Shown piece after piece: positions 8,722 through 18,603 of a DNA stretch of 64,000 bases. The notes beneath the pieces are model-generated. The model was not told the DNA's origin, did not search any database, and saw only the letters and a list, made by a program, of their open reading frames with translations. Position numbers and translations under genes: made by a program. Source of the DNA: UBA10649 sp963755335 (lineage in GTDB: Bacteria > Actinomycetota > Actinomycetes > S36-B12); contig CAVWJW010000002.1 of NCBI GenBank assembly GCA_963755335.1, positions 62,001 through 126,000 on the forward strand, given 5' to 3'. Position 1 is the first letter of the stretch. Every line of letters begins with the position of its first letter.

Positions 8722-9645
8722 CTAGGCGCGCGCCGCGTCGAGCAGTGGCGCGAGTCGATCCGGCACGCCCAGCCAGTCCTGGACGGACCCGATCGACGGA
8801 TCGAAGTTCGCGTCGACGGAGACCGCGTCGACGCCTGCTGCCGCCGCAGCGGCCACCTGCTCGCACAGCTCGTCCACGCTGAGGGGCCGCAGGTTGGCGA
8901 CGACCACGGGCGGATCGGTGAACAGGTTCCAGCACATGCGCAGCGGCGCGAGGTCGACCGGACGCATGGCGGCCAGCTCCTGCATCGTCGCGAGGTGCTG
9001 CTCGAGGGTGCCGGAGGCCGGGTTCCACCAGTCGAACTTCTCCGCCGTGCGTCGCAGTCCGGCGGCCGAGCGCATGCCGGACATCAGCGGCGGATGCGGG
9101 CGCTGCACGGGCTTGGGATCGACGTCGGCGGCCGGGATGGTGAAGAACTCTCCGTCGTACGAGACCGGGTCGGGACCCCAGCATGCCGTGAGCGCGTCGA
9201 TCAGCTCGTCGGCGCGGCGCCCCCGCGTGCGTGGGTCCACGTCGTACTGGGCGTGCTCCTCGTCGGACCAGCCGACGCTGAATCCGAACACCGTGCGCCC
9301 GCCGGACAGCACGTCGAGCGTGGTGATCCGCTGAGCGAGGTCGACAGGTCGGTGATAGCCGGCAACGAGGATGCTCGTGCCCACGACGACCGACGATGTC
9401 CAGCCGACCACCGCGGCGAGGGTCTCCATCGGCTGCAGCACCGAGCGGTACGCGTCCGGGACGGCGAGTCCGGGTCGGGCCGAGTACCCCGAAACGACCT
9501 CGTGCGGATAGAACAGGTGCTGCTGGACGAACAGGTGGCCGAAGCCCAGCTCCTCGGCGCGCTCCGCGAACCCACGCACCGCGCGGGCATCGACGTGCCG
9601 GCCGAGCTGTGGCAGCGCCAGGCCGACGCGCATCGTCGCGGTCAC
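8722..9645 (-). CDS. LLM class flavin-dependent oxidoreductase
   Basis: This 307-residue luciferase-like TIM-barrel protein has MRVGLALPQLGRHVDARAV at the N-terminus, the VQQHLFYPHEV segment, LSGGRTVFGFSVGW, and PLMSGMRSAAGLRRTAE. It belongs to the same superfamily as the gene at 3030 but differs through most of its length. The GTG at 9645 overlaps the TGA of the upstream SDR (GTGA), 12 bases before an in-frame ATG at 9633 that could also be used. An F420- or FMN-dependent oxidation or reduction is expected. Confidence 0.8.
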   Translation of the reverse strand: MTATMRVGLALPQLGRHVDARAVRGFAERAEELGFGHLFVQQHLFYPHEVVSGYSARPGLAVPDAYRSVLQPMETLAAVVGWTSSVVVGTSILVAGYHRPVDLAQRITTLDVLSGGRTVFGFSVGWSDEEHAQYDVDPRTRGRRADELIDALTACWGPDPVSYDGEFFTIPAADVDPKPVQRPHPPLMSGMRSAAGLRRTAEKFDWWNPASGTLEQHLATMQELAAMRPVDLAPLRMCWNLFTDPPVVVANLRPLSVDELCEQVAAAAAAGVDAVSVDANFDPSIGSVQDWLGVPDRLAPLLDAARA

Positions 9646-10418
9646 GGGTAGAGGCCTCCGCCCACGGTCACGACCTCGCCGTGCATGTACGGCACCTCGT
9701 CGCTGAGCAGCCACGACACCGTCGCCGCGATCTCGTCGGCCTCGGCATAGCGAGCCAGGGGGATGGCACTGCTGAGCGCCGCCTGGAACGCGCCGGCATC
9801 GAGGCCGGCCAGGGCGGCCAGGCCCTCCTCGAGCGGGCGCATCATGCGCGTCTCGACCGGACCCGGGGCGACGACGTTGACGCGGATGCCGAGCGGCCCG
9901 GCCTCCTTCATCAGGGAGCGGGCCAGCCCGATCACCGCGTGCTTGCTGGCCACGTACACCGACACGCCGGGATCGCCCTTGAGCCCGGCGATCGACGCCG
10001 TGAAGACGATCTTGCCGCGGTCGGGCTGCGTCATCATCTGCCGCATCGCGGCGGACGCACCGAGGAAGGCACTGCGCACGTTGACCGCGAAGACCTTCTC
10101 GAAGTCGGCGAGGTCGAACGCCGCGACCGGCACGACCGTGCTCTCGACACCGGCGTTGGCATGGAACATGTCGACGGTCTCGAAGGTGTCGACGGCGGCC
10201 TGGAAGTAGGCCTCGGTCTCCTCCGCACTGGTGACATCGGCGCGGATGGGCAGGATCCGCTCACCCAGCTCGGCCGCGAGGGCGTCGAGCCCGGCACGGT
10301 CGAGGTCCACCGCGACGACGCTGGCCCCTTCGGCGTGCAGTCGGCGCACCGTTGCCGAGCCGATCCCGCCGGCGGCGCCGGTGACGATGGCCGTGCGGCC
10401 GGAGATGCCCTTCAGCAT
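9642..10418 (-). CDS. SDR-family oxidoreductase
   Basis: The 258-residue SDR shows VTGAAGGIG, HANAGVEST, the TASIAG strand with the catalytic Ser, and YVASK. It starts at the ATG at 10418 with AAGGAGG upstream. It lies between the acyl-CoA synthetase gene (55 bp upstream) and the coupled LLM gene, so the three may form one minus-strand operon from 12040 down to 8722. The role is an NAD(P)-dependent redox step on an unknown substrate. Confidence 0.87.
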   Translation of the reverse strand: MLKGISGRTAIVTGAAGGIGSATVRRLHAEGASVVAVDLDRAGLDALAAELGERILPIRADVTSAEETEAYFQAAVDTFETVDMFHANAGVESTVVPVAAFDLADFEKVFAVNVRSAFLGASAAMRQMMTQPDRGKIVFTASIAGLKGDPGVSVYVASKHAVIGLARSLMKEAGPLGIRVNVVAPGPVETRMMRPLEEGLAALAGLDAGAFQAALSSAIPLARYAEADEIAATVSWLLSDEVPYMHGEVVTVGGGLYP

Positions 10419-10472
10419 GCGTTCCTCCTTCGTGGGTCGGGGGGTGAGCGGATGGAGCGGGCGACGGGTGGT

Positions 10473-12040
10473 TCAGCCGCCGATGGTGCGGTCGGACTCC
10501 CAGTACGGGCGCCGAAGGAGCTTCTTGTCGACCTTCTGCATCTCGTTGCGGGGCAGCTCATCGAGGAACTCGTACTTGCGCGGGATCTTGTACGCGGAGA
10601 TCAGGCCACGGCAGAAGGCCTCGAGCTCGGCCGTGGTCGGCGGACTCGCCGGATCAGCGGGGACGACCAGTGCGAGCAGCTGCTCGTGAAGGTCGGGATG
10701 CGGGATCCCGATCACCGCGACGTCGGCCACGCCGGGATGCTGCAGCAGGGCGTTCTCGCTCTCCGAGGGGTACAGGTTCACGCCACCGGACACCACCATG
10801 TCGGACAGCCGGTCGGTGATGAAGATGAAGCCGTTCTCGTCGACGTGCCCCATGTCCCCGAGGGTGAAGGCACCGGGGCGCACGTACGCCTTCGCGGTCT
10901 TCTCCGGATCCTGGTGGTACGTCGGCCCGAATCCCTCCGGTGCCTCGAACGCGAGGATGCCTGTCTCGCCGACGCCGAGCTCGCTGCCGGCCTCGTCCAC
11001 GACGACGACGCGGAACGGCTCGACAGCGCGACCCACGGAGCCGGGATGCGTCCAGCCATTCCGGCGAGCTGATCCGGCACAGCGTGCCCGACTCGCTGCC
11101 GCCGTACGACTCGAGCAGGATCGGCCCGAACCAGTCGATCATCGCCCTCTTGACGTCGGGCGGGCAGGCCGAGCCCGTATGCGCGATCAGCTGCATGCTG
11201 CTGACATCCGTCGCCTCGCGGACGGCCGGCTCGACGGCGAGCAGCCGCTGGAAGTGCGTGGGCACCATGACCGACGAGGCCACCTCGTACCTGTCGATGA
11301 GATCGAGCACGGCCGCGCCGTCGAACTTCCCGACGATGACGACCGGCCGGCCGAGCAGGAGGTGGCGCACGGCGGTCAGCGGTCCGTTGTGCTGCAGGGG
11401 TCCCACCACGATGTGCGCGCCCTCGGGGAACTGCGCGCGCTCACGGAGCCTGTCGAGGTACTCGCGGTGCGTGCTGACGGGGGCCAGCACCCAGCGGGTC
11501 TGGGTGCCGCGAGCCCGCCCGGTGGTGCCCGAGGTGTAGACCATGGCCGGACGCGGCGGCCGATCGGCGAAGTCGGTGGTGGACGGGGCCGCGGCGAGCC
11601 AGTCCGTCCAGCCGACGACGCCGGCGTGGGCGGAGTCCGTCGCCGCTCCCGAGTGCAGGACGACGGTGCCGACGAGACCCGCCTCCAATGCGGCGATCGC
11701 GGAGGCGGCGCCACTGGGGCCGGTGATCAGGCCGACCATGGTCGCGTCCTCGACCTGGTCGGTGAGCTCGGGAACGGTCAGCTGCCGCGACACCGCGACC
11801 GTGCCGACTCCCGCCATCAGCCCGGCGGCGTGGGCGATGAGCGTGGGCGCCGCATTGTCGCCGAGGACACCCCAGCGCTGGTCGGGGTCCAGGTGCGCCG
11901 GCGAGCATCGCGGCAGCGGCGGCACGGATCTCGGCATCGACCTGCGCCCAGGTGCGCTCGCCGGACGCATCGACGAGGGCGACGCCGTCAGGATCGCTCG
12001 CGGCGACGTCGGCGATGGGTCCGAGGGGCAGCTCAGGCAC
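10473..12040 (-). CDS. AMP-binding acyl-CoA synthetase (two frameshifts)
   Basis: The product is an ANL-superfamily acyl-CoA ligase that adenylates a carboxylic acid and transfers it to CoA. Visible motifs are the P-loop MVYTSGTTGRARGTQ (unusual in having GTQ after the loop), ESYGGSES in the A5 region, DMGHVDENGFIFITDRLSDM with the hinge Asp and Arg, and the late MQKVDKK segment with the catalytic Lys. Three frames are needed: single-base removals near 11897 (restoring LAGHLDPDQRWG) and 11049 (restoring EWLDHPGSVGRAVEP) give one 521-residue protein of normal length. The start is a GTG at 12040. It diverges from the acyl-CoA dehydrogenase gene, with a shared operator-like motif between them. 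Confidence 0.82.
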
Positions 12041-12113
12041 GTGGGTTCCTCGCGGTCGGCGGTTGTGCTCCCGGCCGGTTGCTAACGGCCCGGGACACGC
12101 GGGAGGATACCGC

Positions 12114-12141
12114 GGTTACTAAAGTGCGAGTCAAGAAACAA
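12114..12141. promoter_or_regulatory. Operator-like 28-bp motif between acyl-CoA synthetase and acyl-CoA dehydrogenase genes
   Basis: This motif lies in the 146-bp divergent region. It shares 21 of 28 positions, without gaps, with the site at 28769-28796: left block GGTTACT, then AGT, then GTCAAG and AACAA at identical spacing. The half-sites GTTACT and AAGAAAC are roughly inverted with centres about 18 bp apart, fitting a dimeric TetR-type repressor. On the minus strand the right half reads TTGACT, a possible -35 box for the synthetase gene. Which regulator binds is unknown; the TetR genes at 13371 and 14092 are candidates. Confidence 0.6.
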
Positions 12142-12186
12142 TCGATTCTGAGCGACCACGTGGATCACCGACCCAGCGGAGTGAGC

Positions 12187-13405
12187 ATGGACTTCCAGCC
12201 AAGCGCCAAGGCCGACGAGCTGTCAGCACGCATGTGGGACTTCCTCAATGACAAGGTCCTGCCGGCCGAGGCGGTCTACGACGCCTTCCGGGCGCAGGTC
12301 GGTCCCGACGACCACACGCTGCCACCGGTCGTGGAGGAGCTGAAGACGGAGGCGCGCGCCCAGGGCCTGTGGAACCTCTTCCTGCCCGACGTCAGCGGCC
12401 TGACCAACGTCGAGTACGCCGCCCTGGCGGAGATCTCCGGCTGGAGCGTCGACATCTTCCCCGAGGCGATCAACTGCCAGGCACCTGACACCGGGAACAT
12501 GGAGACGATCCACCTCTTCGGCACTCCCGAGCAGAAGGAGCGAGTGGCTCGAGCCACTCCTCGACGGCACGATGCGCTCCGGCTTCGCCATGACCGAGCC
12601 GTACGTGGCCAGCAGCGACGCCACCAACATCGAGTGCAGCATCCGACGTGAGGGCGACGAGTACGTCATCAACGGCACGAAGTGGTGGACGAGCGGCGCG
12701 AACGACCCGCGCTGCCGCATCCTCATCGTGATGGGCAAGACCGATCCCGACGGACCGGCGCACCGCCAGCAGTCGATGGTGCTCGTGCCCGCCGACACCC
12801 CTGGGGTGCGGATCACCCGCTCGCTGACCGTCTTCGGCCGCCAGGACCAGCACGGTCACGCGTGGATCGAGTTCGAGGACGTCCGCGTGCCGGTCACGAA
12901 CATCCTCGGCACCGAGGGCGACGGCTTCATGATCGCCCAGGCTCGCCTGGGCCCCGGCCGCATCCACCACTGCATGCGCTCGATCGGCACCGCCGAGCGC
13001 GCCCTGCAGATGATGGTCGAGCGGGCGAAGAGCCGCGTCGCCTTCGGCGGCCCGCTGGCCGACCAGGGCTCCATCCAGGAGTGGATCGCGGAGTCCCGCA
13101 TCGAGATCGAGCAGGCCCGGCTGCTGACGATGAAGGCCGCCTGGATGATCGACCAGGGCAACGCCAAGGGCGCCAAGACCGAGATCGGGGCGATCAAGGT
13201 CATCGCTCCGCGGGTCGCCTGCAACGTCATCGACCGCGCGATCCAGGTGCACGGCGGCCTCGGCGTCAGCGACGACATCCCGCTGGCGAAGATGTACGGC
13301 TGGCAGCGCGCCCTGAAGATCTTCGACGGGCCCGATCAGGTGCACCTGCGGTCGATCGCCCGCTGGGAGCTCAAGCGTGGTCGGTCCGTGCGACTCCCCG
13401 CATGA
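12187..13405 (+). CDS. Acyl-CoA dehydrogenase (frameshifted)
   Basis: The product belongs to the FadE/ACAD flavoprotein family that oxidises acyl-CoA thioesters to enoyl-CoA. It has FAMTEPYVASSDATNI, the flavin-facing NGTKWWTSGAND segment, WIEFEDVRVPVTNILG, and a C-terminal QVHGGLGVSDDIPLA motif. The frame changes near 12543; removal of one base turns the junction into KERWLEPLLDGTMRSG and gives 405 residues. The ATG at 12187 has GGAGTGAG upstream. It probably acts with the divergent synthetase on one substrate chain. The C-terminus overlaps the convergent TetR gene by 35 bp. Confidence 0.85.
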
Positions 13406-14036
13406 TCGGAACGAGGATGTCGCCCAAGGCACCCTCGACCTTCGCGACCGGCAGCCGACTGAGCGTGCCATCGAGCCAGGCGGTCTGAGAGATCACCAGC
13501 AGGGCGGCCAGGAAGTGGAAGCCCAGCAGCCGGACGGCGTACTGCTCGCGCGCCTTTCGTGAGCTGCGCGGCGGCCGCTCGTCGGCCGGCAGGTAGTCGA
13601 ACGCCCGCTGCGCATGCCGCTCCTGCCAGGACTCGTACATGCGACGGGACTGGGGCGTGGCCCCATTGAGGTGGAGGGTGAGGAACCGCGCCTCGACTGG
13701 ATGGGTGCGCCACCACGCCCATCCGGCGTAGATGACCTCGCGCAGGACGGCCTCGTCGAGATGATCCGCGCCGGCACGGACGCTGTCGACCATGGCGCTG
13801 AAGCCGCTCAGGCAGGCCTCGAAGGCCTGGTCGAACAGCTCCTCCTTGCCGCCGAAGTGGTAGTAGACGGCGGTCGGCGCGACTCCGCACTCGGTGGCGA
13901 TGTCCTCGACGGTGGCCTCGGCGTAGGTGAGCCGGGAGAACACGAGGGTCGCGGCCAGGATGATCTCGCTTCGCCGCGAGGGGCGATGGGCAGGTCGAAC
14001 CTCGTTGTCGGTCGCCTCGAGCGTCCCGTCGGTCAT
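13371..14036 (-). CDS. TetR/AcrR-family transcriptional regulator
   Basis: The 221-residue protein has an N-terminal TetR helix-turn-helix: SEIILAATLVFSRLTYAEAT followed by VEDIATECGVAPTAVYYHFG and GKEELFDQAF. The C-terminal ligand domain is all-helical with several aromatic residues (AGWAWWRTHP), as expected for binding a hydrophobic or acyl-CoA ligand. It is divergent from a second TetR gene, with only 55 bp between the starts. It may control the acyl-CoA synthetase/dehydrogenase region, but this is inference from position. Confidence 0.85.
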   Translation of the reverse strand: MTDGTLEATDNEVRPAHRPSRRSEIILAATLVFSRLTYAEATVEDIATECGVAPTAVYYHFGGKEELFDQAFEACLSGFSAMVDSVRAGADHLDEAVLREVIYAGWAWWRTHPVEARFLTLHLNGATPQSRRMYESWQERHAQRAFDYLPADERPPRSSRKAREQYAVRLLGFHFLAALLVISQTAWLDGTLSRLPVAKVEGALGDILVPIMRGVARTDHA

Positions 14037-14091
14037 CGGACCCCATTCCTTGATCCGCCCCCGCGGCGTCCTTGTGGAAGGATGCCAGATC
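14037..14091. promoter_or_regulatory. Divergent promoter region between two TetR genes
   Basis: This 55-bp region must hold both promoters. GGAAGG occurs 10 bases before the plus-strand ATG and AAGGA about 10 bases before the minus-strand ATG. I see no clear inverted repeat. Confidence 0.4.
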
Positions 14092-14691
14092 ATGCCCAAG
14101 CCCCGCTCGGCCCGCCCGGCGAACCGACCGTCTCGCCGGCACGAGATCCTCGAGTCGGCGATCGACCTGCTGTCCGTCCAGCCCCCAGACGAGATCGCCG
14201 TGTCCGACATCGCGGCCCACTGCGGGATGACTCCCGCGGCCTTCTACTACCACTTCGCCTCGAAGGACGAGATCCTCGACGAGATCGTCGCCGAGTTCGC
14301 CGAGAAGTGGTCCGAGCAGGTCCAGCTGGCCCTCGACGAGGTGTCCTCCCGCGACGACCTGCCCCACTTCGTCGACACGATGCTCACGTGGGTCGAGGAC
14401 CACGAGCGCGCCGCCCGGGTCTACTTCGTCACCTCGGTAGGGGCCACCAGCTCGTGCGAGGCGGTCCGGCGCAGCACGCGCAACCACCTCGGCCGACGGT
14501 CGGCCCGGACCTTCCGCGAGCTGGCCCCGGACGACGACCGCATCCGGCTGGCGCTGGCCGGACTGGGGCTCATCACCCTGCTGGAGATCGTCTCGCGGAG
14601 CCGCCTCGAGCTCGACGCGAGCTACCAGACCCTAGGCCCCGTCAAGTTCCGCGCCACCGCCGGCCAGCTGGCCGAAGCCCTCCTGAGCTGA
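14092..14691 (+). CDS. TetR/AcrR-family transcriptional regulator
   Basis: The 199-residue protein has a TetR DNA-binding domain (HEILESAIDLLSV, then VSDIAAHCGMTPAAFYYHFA and SKDEILDEIV). The ligand domain is helical with no recognisable specificity motif. It lies 115 bp upstream of icmF on the same strand and could regulate it or the divergent catabolic genes. The two TetR proteins are similar in the DNA-binding helix (YYHF) but diverge afterwards, so they probably answer to different ligands. Confidence 0.84.
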   Translation: MPKPRSARPANRPSRRHEILESAIDLLSVQPPDEIAVSDIAAHCGMTPAAFYYHFASKDEILDEIVAEFAEKWSEQVQLALDEVSSRDDLPHFVDTMLTWVEDHERAARVYFVTSVGATSSCEAVRRSTRNHLGRRSARTFRELAPDDDRIRLALAGLGLITLLEIVSRSRLELDASYQTLGPVKFRATAGQLAEALLS

Positions 14692-14806
14692 CCTCGGCCA
14701 CCCCGCCGAATCGGGGCAACAAGTTCCCAGGCGTCAGAAACATTGATATCCTAATATTTGCCATCCACAGTCAGGCGCGGGCCGATGGGCCCGACGAGGA
14801 GAACCC
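14692..14806 (+). promoter_or_regulatory. icmF upstream region
   Basis: This 115-bp stretch between a TetR gene and icmF contains an AT-rich core (TTGATATCCTAATATTTG, ending at 14760) that stands out against the high-GC background and probably contains the icmF promoter, with TAATAT as a -10 candidate. GAGGAG lies 5 bases before the GTG start. Confidence 0.5.
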
Positions 14807-17800
14807 GTGACCGACGCCCACGCCACCCAGCACCCGGTCCGGTTCGTCACGGCAGCCAGCCTGTTCGACGGGCACGACGCCGCCATCAACATCATGCGGC
14901 GCATCCTGCAGTCCCAGGGCTGCGAGGTCATCCACCTCGGCCACGACCGCAGCGTGGAGCAGGTCGTCCGGGCCGCGATCCAGGAGGACGTTCAGGGTGT
15001 TGCCCTCTCGTCCTATCAGGGCGGGCACGTGGAGTACTTCACCTACCTGCGCGAGCTGCTCGACCAGCGCGGCGCCGAGCACGTGCGCATCTACGGCGGC
15101 GGCGGCGGCGTCATCGTGGCCGAGGAGATCGCCCTGCTCGCTGATCGCGGCGTCAAGATCTTCTCGCCGGAGGACGGCCAGCGCCTCGGCCTCGTCGGCA
15201 TGATCGGCTCGATGGTCGAGGAGTGCGACGTCGACCTCGCCCGACGAGCTGCCCGACCTCGACACCGCCCTGGCCGGCCACGAGCGTGAGCTGGCCCGGG
15301 TGATCACGATCCTCGAGGAGGGCCAGGCCCCGGAGGGCTGGCTCGACCGCATCCAGGCGGCGGCGGCCAAGCACGGAGCCCCCGTCCTCGGCATCACCGG
15401 CACCGGCGGCTCGGGCAAGTCGTCGCTCACCGACGAGCTGCTGCGCCGCCTCCGCGTGGACCAGGACGGCAAGCTGCGCATCGCGGTGATCGCCGTCGAT
15501 CCGACGCGGCGCAAGGGCGGCGGCGCCCTGCTCGGCGACCGCATCCGCATGAACGCCGTCGACCTCGGCAACGTGTTCTTCCGCTCGCTGGCCACCCGCA
15601 AGCCGGGCTCAGAGATCCCCGCGAAGCTCGCCGACATGATCGCGATGTGCAAGGCGACGCACGACCTCGTCATCGTCGAGACGCCCGGCATCGGCCAGGG
15701 CGACGCCGGCATCGTGCCGTACGTCGACGTCGCGCTGTACGTGATGACGCCGGAGTTCGGCGCCGCCTCGCAGCTCGAGAAGATCGACATGCTCGACTTC
15801 GCCGACGCCGTCGCTATCAACAAGTTCGAGCGTCGCGGCGCCGAGGACGCCCGCCGAGACGTCGGCCGCCAGCTGATGCGCAACCGCCAGGCGTTCGGCT
15901 CCTCGTGGGAGGACATGCCGGTGTTCGGCACGTCCGCGGCGCGGTTCGCCGACGACGGCGTCACTGCCCTGTACCAGTACCTCCGCGACCTGCTGGCCGA
16001 CAAGGGTCTCGCGGTCTCCGCGGGCCTGCTGCCCCGGGTCGACACCCGCCAGCCCACGGGGCTCACCACCGTGGTTCCGCCCGCGCGCAGCCGCTACCTC
16101 GCCGACATCACCGAGACCGTGCGTGGCTACCACGCCACCACCGAGCAGCAGGCCGAGGTGGCCCGGCGGGCACAGCACCTTCGCACGGCCGCCCTCCTCC
16201 TCTCCGAGTCCGGCGGGGATGCCGCAGCCGTCGAGGCGCTGCTCGTTGCGCAGGAGGCGGGCCTTCACTCCGACGTCGCCGAGCTGCTGGCCGCCTGGCC
16301 AGTCGTCCGTGACACCTACCGCCAGGACGAGCTCGTCGTGAAGATCCGGGACAACGAGCTCCACACGCAGCTGTGGCGGGAGACGCTGTCCGGCTCGCGG
16401 ATCCCGCGTGTCGCCCTCCCCCGCACCGAGGACGCCGGCGACCTGGTCCGGTACCTGCGCGAGGAGAACGTCCCCGGCAGCTTCCCGTTCACCGCCGGCG
16501 TGTTCCCGTTCAAGCGCGAGGGTGAGGCACCCGCCCGCATGTTCGCCGGCGAGGGCGATCCCTACCGCACCAACCGGCGGTTCCACCTGCTGGCATCGGG
16601 ACAGCCGGCCACGCGTCTGTCGACGGCCTTCGACTCGGTGACGCTGTACGGACGCGACCCGAACGAGGAGCCCGACGTCTATGGCAAGGTCGGCACATCC
16701 GGTGTCTCGATCGCCACGCTCGACGACATGAAGGTGCTCTACTCCGGCTTCGACCTGTGCGATCCGATGACCTCGGTCTCCATGACGATCAACGGGCCGG
16801 CGCCGACGATCCTGGCGATGTTCATGAACACCGCCATCGACCAGCGGCTCGACGGCTTCCGCGAGCTCGAGGGCCGCGAGCCCAACCCCGAGGAGGCCGC
16901 CGACATCCGTGCGTGGGTGCTCGCGAACGTCCGGGGCACCGTGCAGGCCGACATCCTCAAGGAGGATCAGGGTCAGAACACCTGCATCTTCTCCACCGAG
17001 TTCGCCCTGCGGTGCATGGGCGACGTGCAGGCGTGGTTCATCCAGAACAGCGTCCGCAACTTCTACTCGGTATCGATCTCGGGCTACCACATCGCCGAGG
17101 CCGGGGCTAACCCGATCTCGCAGCTCGCCTTCACCCTGGCCAACGGCTTCACCTACGTCGAGGCCTACCTCGCGCGTGGCATGAAGGTCGAGGACTTCGC
17201 ACCCAACTTCTCGTTCTTCTTCTCCAACGGCATCGACGCCGAGTACACCGTGCTGGGCCGCGTGGCCCGCCGGATCTGGGCCGTCGCGATGAAGGAGAGG
17301 TACGGCGCCGACGAGCGCGCCCAGAAGCTCAAGTACCACGTGCAGACCTCAGGCCGCTCCCTGCACGCGCAGGAGATCGACTTCAACGACGTGCGCACGA
17401 CCCTGCAGGCCCTCTGCGCGATTTACGACAACTGCAACTCGCTGCATACCAACGCCTACGACGAGGCCATCACGACGCCCACCGCGCAGTCGGTGCGCCG
17501 GGCCCTGGCGATCCAGATGATCATCGACCAGGAGTGGGGCCTGTCGAAGAACGAGAACCCGCTCCAGGGGTCGTACATCGTCGACGAGCTGACCGACCTC
17601 GTCGAGGAGGCCGTCCTCACCGAGTTCGACCGGATCTCCGATCGCGGCGGGGTGCTCGGCGCGATGGAGACCGGCTACCAGCGCGGCCGCATCCAGGACG
17701 AGTCGATGCTCTACGAGCACAAGAAGCACGACGGGTCGCTGCCCATCATCGGCGTCAATACGTTCCTCAACCCCGACGGCACCGGAGCGGCCCCCGTGCT

Positions 17801-18032
17801 CGAACTGGCCCGGGCCACCGAGGAGGAGAAGCGTTCGCAGGTCGAGCGGCTGGCGGCCTTCCACGAGGCGCACCGCGACGAGGCAGAACCGGCCCTGGCC
17901 AAACTAAAGGATGTCGCATCATCGGGAGCCAATACGTTTGAGGCCCTAATGGAGGCCGTCCGAGTATGCTCACTCGGTCAGGTCACGAGCGCCTTCTTCG
18001 AGGTGGGCGGTCAGTACCGGCGCAACGTATGA
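14807..18032 (+). CDS. icmF: Fused isobutyryl-CoA mutase (B12 domain, G-protein chaperone, mutase) (frameshifted)
   Basis: IcmF interconverts isobutyryl-CoA and n-butyryl-CoA (some members take pivalyl- or isovaleryl-CoA) with coenzyme B12 and carries its own GTPase reactivator. Domains in order: a cobalamin-binding domain at about 1-150 with the ligand motif DGHDAAINIMRRIL and SSYQGGHVEYF; a G domain with P-loop GTGGSGKSS; and the mutase TIM barrel with FDSVTLYG, HVQTSGRSLHAQEIDFND (containing the Gln typical of isobutyryl- rather than methylmalonyl-CoA mutases) and KNENPLQGSYI. The frame shifts near 15241; removal of one C gives DLADELPDLDTALAGHE and 1074 residues, normal for IcmF. Its stop overlaps a possible ATG of the MarR gene. 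Confidence 0.93.
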
Positions 18033-18064
18033 CCGTCATGGCCAACGCACGTGGAGGGGGACCT

Positions 18065-18571
18065 GTGACTATCGGGCGCAGGCTGGACAGCGATCCCATC
18101 GAGGAAGCGCGTCGGCAGTGGATCGCGCACGGCTGGGCACCGGCGGCCGATGGGATGGCCACGGTGACGTCGATCGTGCGTGCCCATCAGATCCTCCTGC
18201 AGCGGATCGACGTCGTGCTGCGTCCGCTCGATCTGACCTTCGCGCGCTACGAGATCCTCATGCTGCTGTCCTTCACCAAGAAGGGCTCCCTGCCCATGAC
18301 CCGCATGGGCACGCTGCTCCAGGTGCACCCGACAAGCGTCACCAGCGCTGTCGACCGCCTCGAGAAGCAGGGATTCGTCGAGCGGCTGCCGCACCCCACC
18401 GACCGCCGCGCCGTCCTCGCCACCATCACCGACGCCGGACGCGCCCGCGCCCATGCCGCGACGACCGCCCTGAACGCGCAGGTCTTCCAGCAGCTCGGGG
18501 TCAGCGACCACCAGACGAACCAGGTCCGCACAGTGCTGCGCACGCTGCGCGCCAACGCCGGGGACTTCTAG
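18065..18571 (+). CDS. MarR-family transcriptional regulator
   Basis: The 168-residue protein has the MarR winged-helix domain: YEILMLLSFTKKGSLPM, VHPTSVTSAVDRLEKQGFVE recognition helix, and the wing LPHPTDRRAVLATITDAG with the signature DxR. I prefer the GTG at 18065 because GGAGGGGG stands 4 bases before it; an ATG at 18029 overlapping the icmF stop (ATGA) would add 12 residues. Between icmF and a hydroxyacyl-CoA dehydrogenase, it probably senses an acyl-CoA or free acid of this pathway. Confidence 0.85.
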   Translation: MTIGRRLDSDPIEEARRQWIAHGWAPAADGMATVTSIVRAHQILLQRIDVVLRPLDLTFARYEILMLLSFTKKGSLPMTRMGTLLQVHPTSVTSAVDRLEKQGFVERLPHPTDRRAVLATITDAGRARAHAATTALNAQVFQQLGVSDHQTNQVRTVLRTLRANAGDF

Positions 18572-18603
18572 ACCACTCACCAAGCATGGGAGCACGAGTA
18601 CTG

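Noticed and set aside
14735..14760. The AT-rich stretch before icmF as an origin or attachment site.
   Set aside because: It is only about 25 bp, has no repeats and is best explained as a promoter.
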